From contig NZ_CAXUSG020000010.1 of NCBI RefSeq assembly GCF_964253915.1, positions 156,759 through 220,758 of the forward strand: DNA of 64,000 nucleotides. The letters are read 5' to 3'. How positions within the stretch are numbered: the stretch's first letter is position 1; the number at the start of each line of letters is the position of its first letter. Origin of the DNA: Metarhizobium sp964253915. Lineage in GTDB: Bacteria; Pseudomonadota; Alphaproteobacteria; Rhizobiales; Rhizobiaceae. The position numbers and the translations under genes are program-made. Below are positions 9,386 through 17,861 of the stretch, in pieces. Below the pieces are notes generated by a model. The model was given only the letters and a program-made list of their open reading frames with translations. It had not been told where the DNA came from and did no database searches.

Positions 9386-10089
9386 GCCGGCACCTCCTCG
9401 CCTGCGCCGCCGGTCAGCGCAGCAGCGACAAGTCCGCCAACGGCGCCGGCAGCGATGTACCATACGCCCGGAACGAAATGATGGACGGTGAGCGCGCAGG
9501 CGGCGCTGGCAAGCAGGATCAGGCCCGTTTCACTGCCTTTCCAGAACCCCATCACCAGCACGATGAACACGGCCGGAAAGGCGAAATCGAGCCCGATCAG
9601 CGCCGGATCGCCGATAAAGGCGCCGAGCAGGCTGCCGGCGAGGCCCGACAGCACCCAGGCGCCGTAGAACGGCAGGACGAGGCCGAGATACCACAGCGGC
9701 TTCAGCACCGTCTCGCGGGCGCGGAATTCCGACATCGCCCAGATCTCGTCGGCGAGGAACAGCATGGAAAAAACCTTCTGCGGCCCGGAAAAGGCCTGCA
9801 GCTTGGTGCCGAGCGACGCACTCATCAGCACGTGCCGGACGTTGACCAGCAGGGCGGCGAAACCGAGGCTCACCCAGCTTGCCGGGTGCGTCCAGATATC
9901 CAGCGCCACGAATTGCGAGCCGCCGGCAAAGACCAACATGCTCATCAGCACCGTCTCCAGCGGTGATAGGCCCTTGGTCGCAGCCACCGCACCATAAACC
10001 ATTCCGATCGGGATCACCGCCACGATCAAGGGTGCTATTCTCCGCGCGCCGGCAGCAACATCCGCCAGCGCTTCTTTCCATTTCGTCAT
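9382..10089 (-). CDS. azlC: AzlC family branched-chain amino acid exporter subunit
   Basis: This is the large permease subunit of an AzlCD-type exporter: 235 residues with about six to eight membrane segments and the AzlC features PIGMVYGAVA, GGSQFVALD and LVNVRHVLMSASL. The start is uncertain. ATG 10089 (MTKWKEALADV) is chosen because the known family starts close to this point, while ATGs at 10113 and 10167 give non-conserved extensions; none has a strong ribosome binding site. The AraC-type gene lies 74 bases upstream on the same strand, so substrate-responsive control is plausible. Confidence 0.88.
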   Translation of the reverse strand: MTKWKEALADVAAGARRIAPLIVAVIPIGMVYGAVAATKGLSPLETVLMSMLVFAGGSQFVALDIWTHPASWVSLGFAALLVNVRHVLMSASLGTKLQAFSGPQKVFSMLFLADEIWAMSEFRARETVLKPLWYLGLVLPFYGAWVLSGLAGSLLGAFIGDPALIGLDFAFPAVFIVLVMGFWKGSETGLILLASAACALTVHHFVPGVWYIAAGAVGGLVAAALTGGAGEEVPA

Positions 10090-10163
10090 CTGATGTCTCA
10101 AGGTTCGTTGCATCGGGATGCGGGTTCTAGCTGCCCGCATCACGCCCGTCTTGAACGAAAGTG

Positions 10164-11021
10164 TCACCGGCGGCGGAACTGGCCGGGCGTTATGCCGGTG
10201 CGCGCCTTGAAATGGCGGGTGAAATGCGCCTGGTCGGCAAACCCGCAGGCGAGCGCCACCTCGGCCGGGCTTTGCCCCAGCCGCAACAGGCGGCGCGCCT
10301 CGCGGATGCGGAGGTCGGTGAGGAAGGCATGCGGTGTGATGAAGAATTCCCGGCGGAAGGCACGGATCATATGCGCGCGGCTGAGGCCGGCGATGCGCGC
10401 CAGTTCGTCAAGCCCGATGTCGCTGTCGAAATGCGCCGTCAGGTAGTCGCGCACACGGTCGACGGCGGAGCGTTCCCGCGTTGCAAGCTGCGGCAACACC
10501 ATGCTGCCGTGACGCAGGAAAAGGGCGGCAAGCACCCGGAACATTGACTCGTCCGATTCGAGCTGGCCGGCGCCCGCCTCCATCATCCGGTGGGCGTGGG
10601 TGAAGGCGGCGGAAAGCTGGGGATCGCGCGGCAAGCGGGCGGCAAAGGACGGCATGCCGTGCAGGCTGCGGCCGGAGACATCCTCCAGCACGTTGGTCAC
10701 CAGCTGGGCGTCCGGATAGATCATCCGGTAGCGATAACCCGCCTCGCCCGGCGCGCCGTCGTGCACGTCGCCGGGATTGATCAGATAGAGGTCGCCCGGT
10801 CCCGTTTCCTCGCGCGTGCCGCGGATCGTGGCAATCTGGCTGCCCTTCTCGATGGCGCCGATGCTGAATGTGTCGTGGGCATGCAGCGCGTATTCGTGGG
10901 TGTGAAAAGTGGCGCTCAGGCATTCCATGCCGCCGAATCGGGACGCCCGCCAGAAACGGGTTTCCTCGAAGCCTGAAAGCGGCATTTCGTCCGCGGCCTG
11001 CTTTTGCGACACACTCTGCAT
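10164..11021 (-). CDS. AraC family transcriptional regulator
   Basis: The 285-residue product has an N-terminal AraC-type cupin ligand domain (about 25-165; HTHEYALHAHDTFSIG, YLINPGDVHDG) and a C-terminal double helix-turn-helix (about 185-285; DELARIAGLSRAHMIRAF and VALACGFADQAHFTRHFK). It precedes azlC and azlD on the same strand, an arrangement common for AraC-controlled amino acid exporters, so it probably regulates them; that link is inference. The ATG at 11021 (MQSVSQKQAA) is preferred to an upstream frame that overlaps the divergent alr promoter region. Confidence 0.88.
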   Translation of the reverse strand: MQSVSQKQAADEMPLSGFEETRFWRASRFGGMECLSATFHTHEYALHAHDTFSIGAIEKGSQIATIRGTREETGPGDLYLINPGDVHDGAPGEAGYRYRMIYPDAQLVTNVLEDVSGRSLHGMPSFAARLPRDPQLSAAFTHAHRMMEAGAGQLESDESMFRVLAALFLRHGSMVLPQLATRERSAVDRVRDYLTAHFDSDIGLDELARIAGLSRAHMIRAFRREFFITPHAFLTDLRIREARRLLRLGQSPAEVALACGFADQAHFTRHFKARTGITPGQFRRR

Positions 11022-11129
11022 GCCGCCATTGTAGCGCGGAACGAAACGGCGTCTTGCATAAAAGTGACGCTTTCCCATCAGGCATTTTGTGTTAGGGCTT
11101 GTTTCCCACTCCCTGCCAAGACTGATGCC

Positions 11130-12296
11130 ATGACCTTTTCCGCCGACGACCACGACCTTCCCGATCCGTTCGATTCCGCACCGCTGCGGCTGACCATCGA
11201 CCTTGCCGCCATCGCCGACAACTGGCGCGAGATGGCGCGCCGTTCCGGCCGCGCCCGCACCGCAGCCGTCGTCAAGGCGGATGCTTATGGGCTTGGCATC
11301 GAGGATGTCGGCGCAGCGCTCTATTTCGCCGGCGCCCGCGATTTCTTCGTCGCCCTACCGGCAGAGGGCGCGATCCTGCGCGCCTTTGCCCCGGAGGCGC
11401 GGATCTTCGTGCTCTCAGGCATCTGGCCCGGCATGGAAGAGCTGTTTTTCGAAAACGACCTCGTTCCGGTGCTCGCATCCCAGGAGCAGTTCGCCTTCTG
11501 GATGGGCGTGGTGGCCGACTACGGCGACTATCCTTGCGCCCTGCAGGTCGATACCGGTTTCAATCGCCTCGGCCTCTCCGTCGAGGATGCCCTCATGCTC
11601 GCCGACGACACGTCGCGGCCAGCAAGCTTTTCGCCGGTGCTGGTGATGAGCCACCTTGCCTGCGCCGACACGCCGACGGCCGTGATGAACCGCACGCAAC
11701 TCGACCGTTTTCGCACGGTCGCAACGGCATTCGAGGGAATCGACGCCAGCCTCGCCGCCTCCGCCGGCATCATGCTCGGCGAAGACTATCATTTCGACCT
11801 CACCCGCCCGGGCATTGCGCTTTACGGCGGCGAATCGGTCAACGGCCTGCCGAACCGGATGCGCAACGTCGCCACGGCGGAAGCCCGCATCCTGACAGTA
11901 CATGGCGCCCGCAGCGGCGAGACCGTCAGCTATGGCGGCACCGGTATCCTTAACCGTGACAGCCGGCTCGCCGTCGCCTCCATCGGGTATGCCGACGGCT
12001 TTCACCGCAACCTCTCCGGCTCGGGTGTTGCCCTGCGCAATGCCGGCCTTGCGGGTGGTTACGGCTGGATCGCCGGCCAGAAGGTGCCGATCGTCGGCCG
12101 GGTGACAATGGACCTGACGATCTTCGACATCACCGACCTGCCGGAAACTGCCGTGCACGCCGGTGACTACATCGAACTCATCGGCCCCAACATCGCCCTG
12201 GACGATGCCGCCCGCGCCGCCGGCACTATCGGCTACGAACTCCTGACCAGCCTCGGCCTGCGCTACGAACGTCACTATCTCCAGTCGGTCGATTGA
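11130..12296 (+). CDS. alr: Alanine racemase
   Basis: This PLP enzyme interconverts L- and D-alanine and so supplies D-Ala for peptidoglycan. The 388-residue product has the PLP lysine Lys49 in VVKADAYGLG, the barrel strand motifs QVDTGFNRLG and RPGIALYGG, and the second catalytic base Tyr in SIGYADGFHR. The ATG at 11130 gives a short N-terminal tail before LRLTIDLAAI; longer frames run into the AraC promoter. It is transcribed away from the AraC gene and is followed 51 bases later by a toxin-antitoxin remnant inserted between alr and radA. Confidence 0.95.
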   Translation: MTFSADDHDLPDPFDSAPLRLTIDLAAIADNWREMARRSGRARTAAVVKADAYGLGIEDVGAALYFAGARDFFVALPAEGAILRAFAPEARIFVLSGIWPGMEELFFENDLVPVLASQEQFAFWMGVVADYGDYPCALQVDTGFNRLGLSVEDALMLADDTSRPASFSPVLVMSHLACADTPTAVMNRTQLDRFRTVATAFEGIDASLAASAGIMLGEDYHFDLTRPGIALYGGESVNGLPNRMRNVATAEARILTVHGARSGETVSYGGTGILNRDSRLAVASIGYADGFHRNLSGSGVALRNAGLAGGYGWIAGQKVPIVGRVTMDLTIFDITDLPETAVHAGDYIELIGPNIALDDAARAAGTIGYELLTSLGLRYERHYLQSVD

Positions 12297-12347
12297 CGCT
12301 TGGAGCGGCCGATTGCCTGTGCTATACGAGAACAAAAGGAGATCAAC

Positions 12348-12623
12348 ATGCCTGAAATCCATCTCAGCCAGGAAGATCGGGATTTCGTCGAGGCGCAGGT
12401 GAAGACCGGTGTCTACAAGGACGCCGATGCGGTGGTGTCGGCGGGATTGCGGCTGCTCGGCAGCAAGGAAGGTCAGTTGGCGGAGCTTCAGCGCCTCGTT
12501 CAGGCAGGATTGGACGACGTGGAAGCCGGCCGGCTTCATCAGTATGCTTCCGGCGACGAGCTTCTTTCCGAGATCAGGCAAATGGCTGCCGAACGCGCGC
12601 AGAAAACGGGGACCGGCCATTAA
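12348..12623 (+). CDS. parD: ParD family antitoxin
   Basis: This 91-residue protein has an N-terminal ribbon-helix-helix (MPEIHLSQEDRDFVEAQVKTG, KDADAVVSAGLRLLG) and a C-terminal toxin-binding segment (ELQRLVQAGLDDVEAGR), the layout of type II ParD antitoxins. An AAAGGAG ribosome binding site lies 6 bases before ATG 12348, better placed than the upstream TTG start. ParD normally binds its partner ParE and represses the operon. Here the downstream parE is frameshifted, so the antitoxin may now be an orphan. The gene is intact. Confidence 0.88.
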   Translation: MPEIHLSQEDRDFVEAQVKTGVYKDADAVVSAGLRLLGSKEGQLAELQRLVQAGLDDVEAGRLHQYASGDELLSEIRQMAAERAQKTGTGH

Positions 12624-12926
12624 GAACAGAAAACTCGTCTGGACCTCCACCGCCCGCGCCGATCTCCTCGAAGACTATATTTTCATCGCGCAGCAAAATC
12701 CGGCAGCCGCCGCCAGATTCGTGCTGGAGCTTGAAAGCAGGCTGCGATCTTTCGCGGAACTCGGACTGACGGGAACCGGCAGAGAGATCTGGGACAAGAC
12801 ATCCGGAGCTTCTCCTACAAGCAGCGCGGCATCTATGTCAGGGCCAGCAGCAATGAGGTGACCGTCCTGCGCATCCTGCATGGCCGCCAGAACATTTCCC
12901 CCGAAAATTTCGAAAGTACCGATTGA
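12619..12926 (+). pseudogene. parE: ParE family toxin, frameshifted and without a usual start codon
   Basis: ParE toxins poison DNA gyrase. From 12619 the frame reads IKNRKLVWTSTARADLLEDY through LGLTGTGRE, a clear RelE/ParE N-terminal half. Near 12784-12792 the homology jumps frame: the correct continuation LGQDIRSFSYKQRGIYVRAS and VTVLRILHGRQNI ends at TGA 12924-12926. Restoring one base at the junction would give GREDLGQDIRSF. No ATG, GTG or TTG is present at the expected start; only ATT at 12619, which overlaps the parD stop. A sequencing error could explain the frameshift but not the missing start. The last base overlaps radA's ATG. Confidence 0.82.
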
Positions 12927-14329
12927 TGGCGAAAGCCCGTACCCAATTCATCTGCCAGAACTGCGGCACCATCCATAATCGCTGGGCCGGCAAATGTGAT
13001 GGCTGCGGCGAGTGGAATACCATCGTCGAGGAAGACCCGATGGGTGGCATCGGCTCTGGTCCCGGCAAGACGCCGAAAAAGGGTCGTGCCGTGACACTGA
13101 CGACGCTTTCGGGCGAGATCGAAGAAGCGCCGCGCATCCATACCGGCATGGGCGAGCTCGACCGGGCGCTTGGCGGCGGTTTCGTGCGCGGCTCGGCAGT
13201 GCTGATCGGCGGTGATCCCGGTATCGGCAAGTCGACGCTGCTGATGCAGGCGGCGGCGGCGCTTTCCCGCAACAAGCACCGGATCATCTACGTGTCGGGC
13301 GAAGAGGCGGTGGCCCAAGTGAGGCTGCGTGCCCAGCGCCTTGGCGCCGCAGACACCGACGTGCTGCTTGCGGCCGAAACCAATGTCGAGGATATTCTGG
13401 CGACGCTCGCCGAAGGCAAGCGGCCGGACCTCGTGATCATCGATTCGATCCAGACGCTCTGGAGCGACACGGCCGATTCGGCGCCCGGCACCGTGACACA
13501 GGTCCGCACCGGCGTGCAGGCGATGATCCGCTTTGCCAAGCAGACGGGTGCGGCGATCGTGCTCGTCGGCCACGTCACCAAGGAAGGGCAGATCGCCGGG
13601 CCGCGTGTCGTCGAGCACATGGTCGATGCGGTGCTCTATTTCGAGGGCGATCGCGGCCATCACTATCGCATCCTGCGCACGGTGAAGAACCGCTTCGGGC
13701 CGACCGACGAGATCGGCGTGTTCGAAATGTCGGACATGGGCCTGCGCGAGGTCGCCAACCCGTCCGAACTGTTTTTGGGCGAGCGCAATGCCAAGGCGCC
13801 GGGTGCCGCCGTCTTCGCAGGCATGGAGGGCACGCGACCGGTGCTGGTGGAAGTGCAGGCGCTGGTGGCCGCAACCTCGCTCGGCACACCGCGGCGCGCC
13901 GTCGTCGGCTGGGATTCGGCGCGGCTTTCGATGATTCTTGCCGTGCTCGAGGCCCATTGCGGCGTCCGGCTCGGCCAGCACGATGTCTATCTCAACGTCG
14001 CCGGCGGTTACCGTATTTCCGAACCGGCCGCCGACCTCGCCGTCGCCTCCGCACTGGTTTCGTCGCTGGCCGGTCTTGCCCTTCCCGCGGATTGCGTCTA
14101 TTTCGGCGAAGTCAGCCTGTCCGGTGCCATCCGGCCGGTTGCGCACACCGCCCAGCGCCTCAAGGAAGCCGAGAAGCTGGGATTTTCCGCAGCCCTTCTG
14201 CCTGCCGCCTCAGCCGACCTTCCAAAGGTTTCGGGGGGGCGCTGGAACGAAGTCGAGGCCTTGCCGGATCTGGTGGCGCGCATCGCCGGCTCCAAGGGTG
14301 CGTTAAGACAGGTGGAGGACGAGGATTGA
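12926..14329 (+). CDS. radA: DNA repair protein RadA
   Basis: RadA is a RecA-like helicase that helps branch migration during recombination. The 467-residue product has a four-Cys zinc finger (Cys10, Cys13, Cys24, Cys27), Walker A GGDPGIGKST at 95-104, the RadA-specific VKNRFG motif, and a C-terminal Lon-protease-like domain (about 285-450). ATG 12926 starts MAKARTQFICQNCG and overlaps the last base of the parE remnant's stop (TGATG). An in-frame TTG one codon upstream is unlikely to be used. It is followed by cvpA. Confidence 0.97.
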   Translation: MAKARTQFICQNCGTIHNRWAGKCDGCGEWNTIVEEDPMGGIGSGPGKTPKKGRAVTLTTLSGEIEEAPRIHTGMGELDRALGGGFVRGSAVLIGGDPGIGKSTLLMQAAAALSRNKHRIIYVSGEEAVAQVRLRAQRLGAADTDVLLAAETNVEDILATLAEGKRPDLVIIDSIQTLWSDTADSAPGTVTQVRTGVQAMIRFAKQTGAAIVLVGHVTKEGQIAGPRVVEHMVDAVLYFEGDRGHHYRILRTVKNRFGPTDEIGVFEMSDMGLREVANPSELFLGERNAKAPGAAVFAGMEGTRPVLVEVQALVAATSLGTPRRAVVGWDSARLSMILAVLEAHCGVRLGQHDVYLNVAGGYRISEPAADLAVASALVSSLAGLALPADCVYFGEVSLSGAIRPVAHTAQRLKEAEKLGFSAALLPAASADLPKVSGGRWNEVEALPDLVARIAGSKGALRQVEDED

Positions 14330-14424
14330 TCCTTTCGCACTACGGCACGGTGATGCTATAGGAGCGAGCGCATTCGGCAGCGGCAGCCGGGCGATTCTGC
14401 AGGACCGTCATGGAGTTCGAAAAT

Positions 14425-15021
14425 ATGCCTATTACGATTTTTGACGGCATTGTCATTGGCGTCACCCTGTTTTCCGCGGTGCTGGCCATGGTTCGCGGCT
14501 TCTCCCGCGAAGTGCTGTCGATTGCCAGCTGGGGCGGTGCCGCCGCCGCGGCCTATTATTTCTACCCGACACTGGTTCCCTATGCGTCGAAATACACCGA
14601 TGACAACCGCATCGCGGTTGCCGGTTCAGCCGCCGTCATCTTCCTGATCGCGCTGATCGTCATTTCGTTCATCACCATGCGGATCGCCGATTTCATCATC
14701 GACAGCCGCATCGGCGCGCTGGATCGTACGCTCGGCTTCCTGTTCGGCGCCGCCCGCGGCATCCTGCTTCTCGTCGTCGCCGTCGCCTTCTGGAACTGGC
14801 TGGTCGATGTCAACCACCGTCCGGAATGGGTGAACAACGCCAAGTCGAAGCCCTTCCTCGATGCGCTGGTGCTGAAGCTGGAAGGCGTGCTGCCGGAAGA
14901 TATCGAACCGCAGATCCGCGCCCGCATTCTCGGCAAGGAAGCGCCGGCTGAAAACACCACCGACCCGAACACCACGACCGAGCCGGCACCGGAAGAAGAC
15001 GTACCCGCAACGAACGGTTGA
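14425..15021 (+). CDS. cvpA: CvpA family membrane protein
   Basis: CvpA proteins are inner-membrane proteins named for colicin V production; envelope-maintenance roles have been reported in enterics. The 198-residue product starts MPITIFDGIVIGVTLFSAVLAMVRGFSREVLSI, has four membrane segments in residues 1-125, and a hydrophilic Pro/Thr/Glu-rich tail. ATG 14425 is preferred to ATG 14410 because a GGAG sits at 14411-14414 and the family begins here. The neighbour order radA-cvpA-purF is the usual rhizobial one; cvpA next to purF is also seen in E. coli. Confidence 0.93.
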   Translation: MPITIFDGIVIGVTLFSAVLAMVRGFSREVLSIASWGGAAAAAYYFYPTLVPYASKYTDDNRIAVAGSAAVIFLIALIVISFITMRIADFIIDSRIGALDRTLGFLFGAARGILLLVVAVAFWNWLVDVNHRPEWVNNAKSKPFLDALVLKLEGVLPEDIEPQIRARILGKEAPAENTTDPNTTTEPAPEEDVPATNG

Positions 15022-15080
15022 CACTCCGTTCGCGTCTTGAAACACTTGATGGCCAGGGCCATTTGTGGCATCGCAACATC

Positions 15081-15110
15081 GCTCCGTTCCAGGCCGTTGC
15101 CGAACGGAGC
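15081..15110 (+). other. Perfect inverted repeat in the cvpA-purF gap
   Basis: A 9-bp stem pairs 15081-15089 with 15102-15110 around a 12-base loop in the 144-base gap upstream of purF. There is no following T-run, so it is not a typical terminator. It could be a purF leader element or operator; nothing in the sequence decides this. Confidence 0.4.
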
Positions 15111-15165
15111 CAAACGCATTCCAAGATTTGCCCGACCCGTTCTGTAGAAGCAAAGGCCTGCAGCA

Positions 15166-16656
15166 ATGACCCATTCCCATTCCACCCGCATCGATGACGA
15201 GATCGACGGCGACACCCTGCATGAAGAGTGCGGGGTGTTTGGCATTTTGGGGCATCCCGACGCCGCGACGCTGACGGCGCTCGGCCTGCACGCGCTGCAG
15301 CATCGCGGACAGGAGGCGGCGGGCATCGTCTCCTTCGACGGCAAGCAGTTCCACACCGAAAAGCGCATGGGCCTGGTCGGCGACCACTACACGGATCCGG
15401 CGATCCTCGCGAAGTTGCCGGGTTCGATCGCCATCGGCCACACCCGCTATTCGACGACAGGCGAAGTGGCGTTGCGCAACGTCCAGCCGCTGTTTGCCGA
15501 ACTGGAAGTCGGCGGCATCGCCATCGCCCATAACGGCAACTTCACCAACGGCCTGACGCTGCGCCGCCAGATCATCGCCACCGGCGCCATCTGTCAGTCG
15601 ACGTCGGATACCGAAGTCGTTCTCCATCTCATCGCCCGTTCCCGCCACGCCTCGACCGCCGACCGCTTCATCGATGCGATCCGCCAGATGGAAGGCGGTT
15701 ATTCGATGCTGGCAATGACCCGCACCAAGCTGATCGCCGCCCGCGATCCCACCGGCATCCGGCCGCTGGTCATGGGCGAACTCGACGGCAAGCCGATCTT
15801 CTGCTCGGAAACCTGTGCGCTGGACATCATCGGCGCCAAGTACATCCGCGACGTGGAAAACGGCGAGGTCATCATCTGCGAAATCCAGGCGGACGGCTCG
15901 ATCAGCATCGATTCCCGCAAGCCGGTCAATCCGCCGGCCGAGCGCCTCTGCCTGTTCGAATATGTCTATTTTGCCCGGCCGGATTCGGTCGTCGGCGGCC
16001 GCAGCGTCTATGTGGCGCGCAAGAACATGGGCATCAACCTCGCCAAGGAAGCACCCGTCAAGGCCGATGTCGTCGTGCCGGTTCCCGATGGCGGCACGCC
16101 GGCCGCACTCGGTTTCGCCCAGCAGAGCGGCATTCCCTTCGAATACGGCATCATCCGCAACCACTATGTCGGCCGCACCTTCATCGAGCCGACGCAGCAA
16201 ATCCGCGCCTTCGGCGTCAAGCTGAAGCACTCCGCCAACCGGGCGATGATCGAGGGCAAGCGTGTCGTGCTGGTCGATGATTCCATCGTGCGCGGCACCA
16301 CATCGGTGAAGATCGTGCAGATGATGCGCGAAGCGGGCGCCACCGAAGTGCATATCCGCGTTGCGAGCCCGATGATCTTCTTCCCGGATTTTTACGGCAT
16401 CGATACGCCGGATGCCGACAAGCTGCTCGCCAACCAGTATGCCGATGTCGAAGCGATGGCCCGCTACATCGGCGCGGACTCGCTGCAGTTCCTGTCGATC
16501 GACGGCCTCTACCAGGCGGTCGGCGGTGCGCCGCGCAATCCGGCACAGCCGCAGTTCACCGACCATTATTTCACCGGCGACTATCCGACCCGGCTGCTCG
16601 ACAAGAATGGCGAGACGCCCGGCCGCAAGCTCTCCATGCTCGCCAGCAACGGCTGA
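15166..16656 (+). CDS. purF: Amidophosphoribosyltransferase
   Basis: PurF makes phosphoribosylamine from PRPP and glutamine, the first committed step of purine synthesis. In this 496-residue protein Cys22 in HEECGVFGILG becomes the N-terminal nucleophile after propeptide removal. The glutaminase domain (about 22-265) includes LQHRGQEAAGI and GHTRYSTTG; the phosphoribosyltransferase domain carries the PRPP loop VVLVDDSIVRGTTS. The start at 15166 gives a 21-residue propeptide, longer than that of B. subtilis but common in alphaproteobacteria. The SDR gene follows after 72 bases. Confidence 0.98.
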   Translation: MTHSHSTRIDDEIDGDTLHEECGVFGILGHPDAATLTALGLHALQHRGQEAAGIVSFDGKQFHTEKRMGLVGDHYTDPAILAKLPGSIAIGHTRYSTTGEVALRNVQPLFAELEVGGIAIAHNGNFTNGLTLRRQIIATGAICQSTSDTEVVLHLIARSRHASTADRFIDAIRQMEGGYSMLAMTRTKLIAARDPTGIRPLVMGELDGKPIFCSETCALDIIGAKYIRDVENGEVIICEIQADGSISIDSRKPVNPPAERLCLFEYVYFARPDSVVGGRSVYVARKNMGINLAKEAPVKADVVVPVPDGGTPAALGFAQQSGIPFEYGIIRNHYVGRTFIEPTQQIRAFGVKLKHSANRAMIEGKRVVLVDDSIVRGTTSVKIVQMMREAGATEVHIRVASPMIFFPDFYGIDTPDADKLLANQYADVEAMARYIGADSLQFLSIDGLYQAVGGAPRNPAQPQFTDHYFTGDYPTRLLDKNGETPGRKLSMLASNG

Positions 16657-16728
16657 TCCGTCTATTGCAAGACCATGTTCGGCGCGGAACCTGAAGGCTT
16701 CCGCGCTCAAATTCGATTGGGAGGAACG

Positions 16729-17469
16729 ATGACTGTCAACCTCAAGGACCGGATCGCCCTGGTCACCGGCGCCTCGCGCGGCATCGGTTATTTCACCGCT
16801 ATCGAACTGGCCAAGGCCGGCGCCCATGTCGTCGCCTGCGCCCGCACGGTCGGCGGCCTGGAAGAGCTGGATGATGCGATCAAGGCCGTTGGCGGCTCTG
16901 CGACGCTGGTTCCTTTCGACCTCGGCGATATGGCGGCCATCGACAAGCTCGGCGGCTCGATCTTCGAGCGCTGGGGCAAGCTCGACATCCTCGTTGCCAA
17001 TGCCGGCGTTCTCGGCACCATCTCGCCGATCGGCCATGTCGAGGCCAAGGTGTTCGAGAAGGTGATGACGATCAACGTCACCGCCACCTGGCGGTTGATC
17101 CGCTCGGTCGAGCCGCTGCTGCTCAAATCCGATGCCGGTCGCGCCCTTATCCTCTCGTCCAGCGCCGCGCACAAATGCAAGCCGTTCTGGGGCCCCTACT
17201 CCGCCTCCAAGGCAGCCGTCGAAGCGCTGGCTCGCACATGGGCCGCCGAGACGCAGCGCACGCCGCTGCGCATTCTCTGCGTCGATCCCGGCGCCACGCG
17301 CACGGCGATGCGGGCGCAGGCCGTTCCCGGTGAGGATCCGACGACGCTGCCGCATCCTTCCGAAGTCGCCGCGACGTTGATGCCGCTGGTCGGTCCCGAG
17401 CAGAGCGAGACCGGCAAGCTGTTCATCGTACGTGACAGGCAGATCGTCGATTATCGTATGCCGGAGTGA
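16729..17469 (+). CDS. SDR family NAD(P)-dependent oxidoreductase
   Basis: This 246-residue classical short-chain dehydrogenase has the cofactor motif TGASRGIG (13-20), NAG at the fourth strand (ANAGVLG), and the Ser...Tyr-x3-Lys catalytic set (ILSSSAAHK, PYSASKAAVEAL). GGGAGGAACG directly before ATG 16729 is a good ribosome binding site and rejects the longer frame from 16675. The substrate cannot be told from the sequence. It follows purF and probably shares its transcript; the 392 bases after it are non-coding and repeat-rich. Confidence 0.9.
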   Translation: MTVNLKDRIALVTGASRGIGYFTAIELAKAGAHVVACARTVGGLEELDDAIKAVGGSATLVPFDLGDMAAIDKLGGSIFERWGKLDILVANAGVLGTISPIGHVEAKVFEKVMTINVTATWRLIRSVEPLLLKSDAGRALILSSSAAHKCKPFWGPYSASKAAVEALARTWAAETQRTPLRILCVDPGATRTAMRAQAVPGEDPTTLPHPSEVAATLMPLVGPEQSETGKLFIVRDRQIVDYRMPE

Positions 17470-17485
17470 GGCGGCGGTGGAGGCG

Positions 17486-17547
17486 GCCCCTCATCCGCCT
17501 GCCGGCACCTTCTCCCCGCTTGCGGGGAGAGGGTTAGGGTGAGGGGC
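17486..17547. repeat. Rhizobial palindromic intergenic repeat, copy 1
   Basis: Outer arms GCCCCTCA (17486-17493) and TGAGGGGC (17540-17547) enclose an inner 9-bp perfect stem, 17511-17519 with 17522-17530. This two-level palindrome resembles the mosaic intergenic elements dispersed through Rhizobium genomes. A degenerate second copy is at 21876-21940. It may also act as a bidirectional terminator for the SDR gene. Confidence 0.7.
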
Positions 17548-17631
17548 AAAGCCGCAAACGCACCCCTCTTGATTGGCTCTCCACCCGCTTCCGCGCCCGG
17601 CCCTTCGCTTGCGCTCCGGGCGTTCGACGCT

Positions 17632-17656
17632 GCGATCGATCCACTGGATCGATCGC
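17632..17656. repeat. Perfect 12-bp inverted repeat with one-base centre
   Basis: GCGATCGATCCA (17632-17643), one C, then TGGATCGATCGC (17645-17656). The arms are exactly complementary. The flanks are GC-rich and non-coding. It looks like part of a dispersed rhizobial element rather than a regulator site, but only one copy is in this window. Confidence 0.6.
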
Positions 17657-17861
17657 TCGGGCTTTGCCCGACCGCGTCTCACCCCCCTTGACCAAATCCC
17701 TGCTGCGGGCCATAACCACGCCCATGAAAACGGCAATTCGCATCTGCTGGATTATTATTCGCTAGCGCATCCGCTGGCCTGGCCGTTTTCGTCTCCTTGA
17801 AAAGCTCACGAAGCAGACAAACGACCCGGTCAAGCCGGCCGCTTGCCTTTGGGAGGTTTTG

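Larger units (their letters stand above)
17470..17861 (+). other. Repeat-bearing intergenic region between the SDR gene and cysS
   Basis: The 392 bases hold no credible gene. They contain a nested palindrome at 17486-17547 and a perfect inverted repeat at 17632-17656, both described separately, and end in the cysS ribosome binding site (GGGAGG, 17851-17856). Short open frames here lack ribosome binding sites and family features. Confidence 0.75.

Noticed and set aside
14626..17355. A 909-codon open frame on the minus strand opposite purF and the SDR gene
   Set aside because: It is the antisense shadow of two clear genes; its translation is low-complexity His/Asp/Arg-rich and matches no family.
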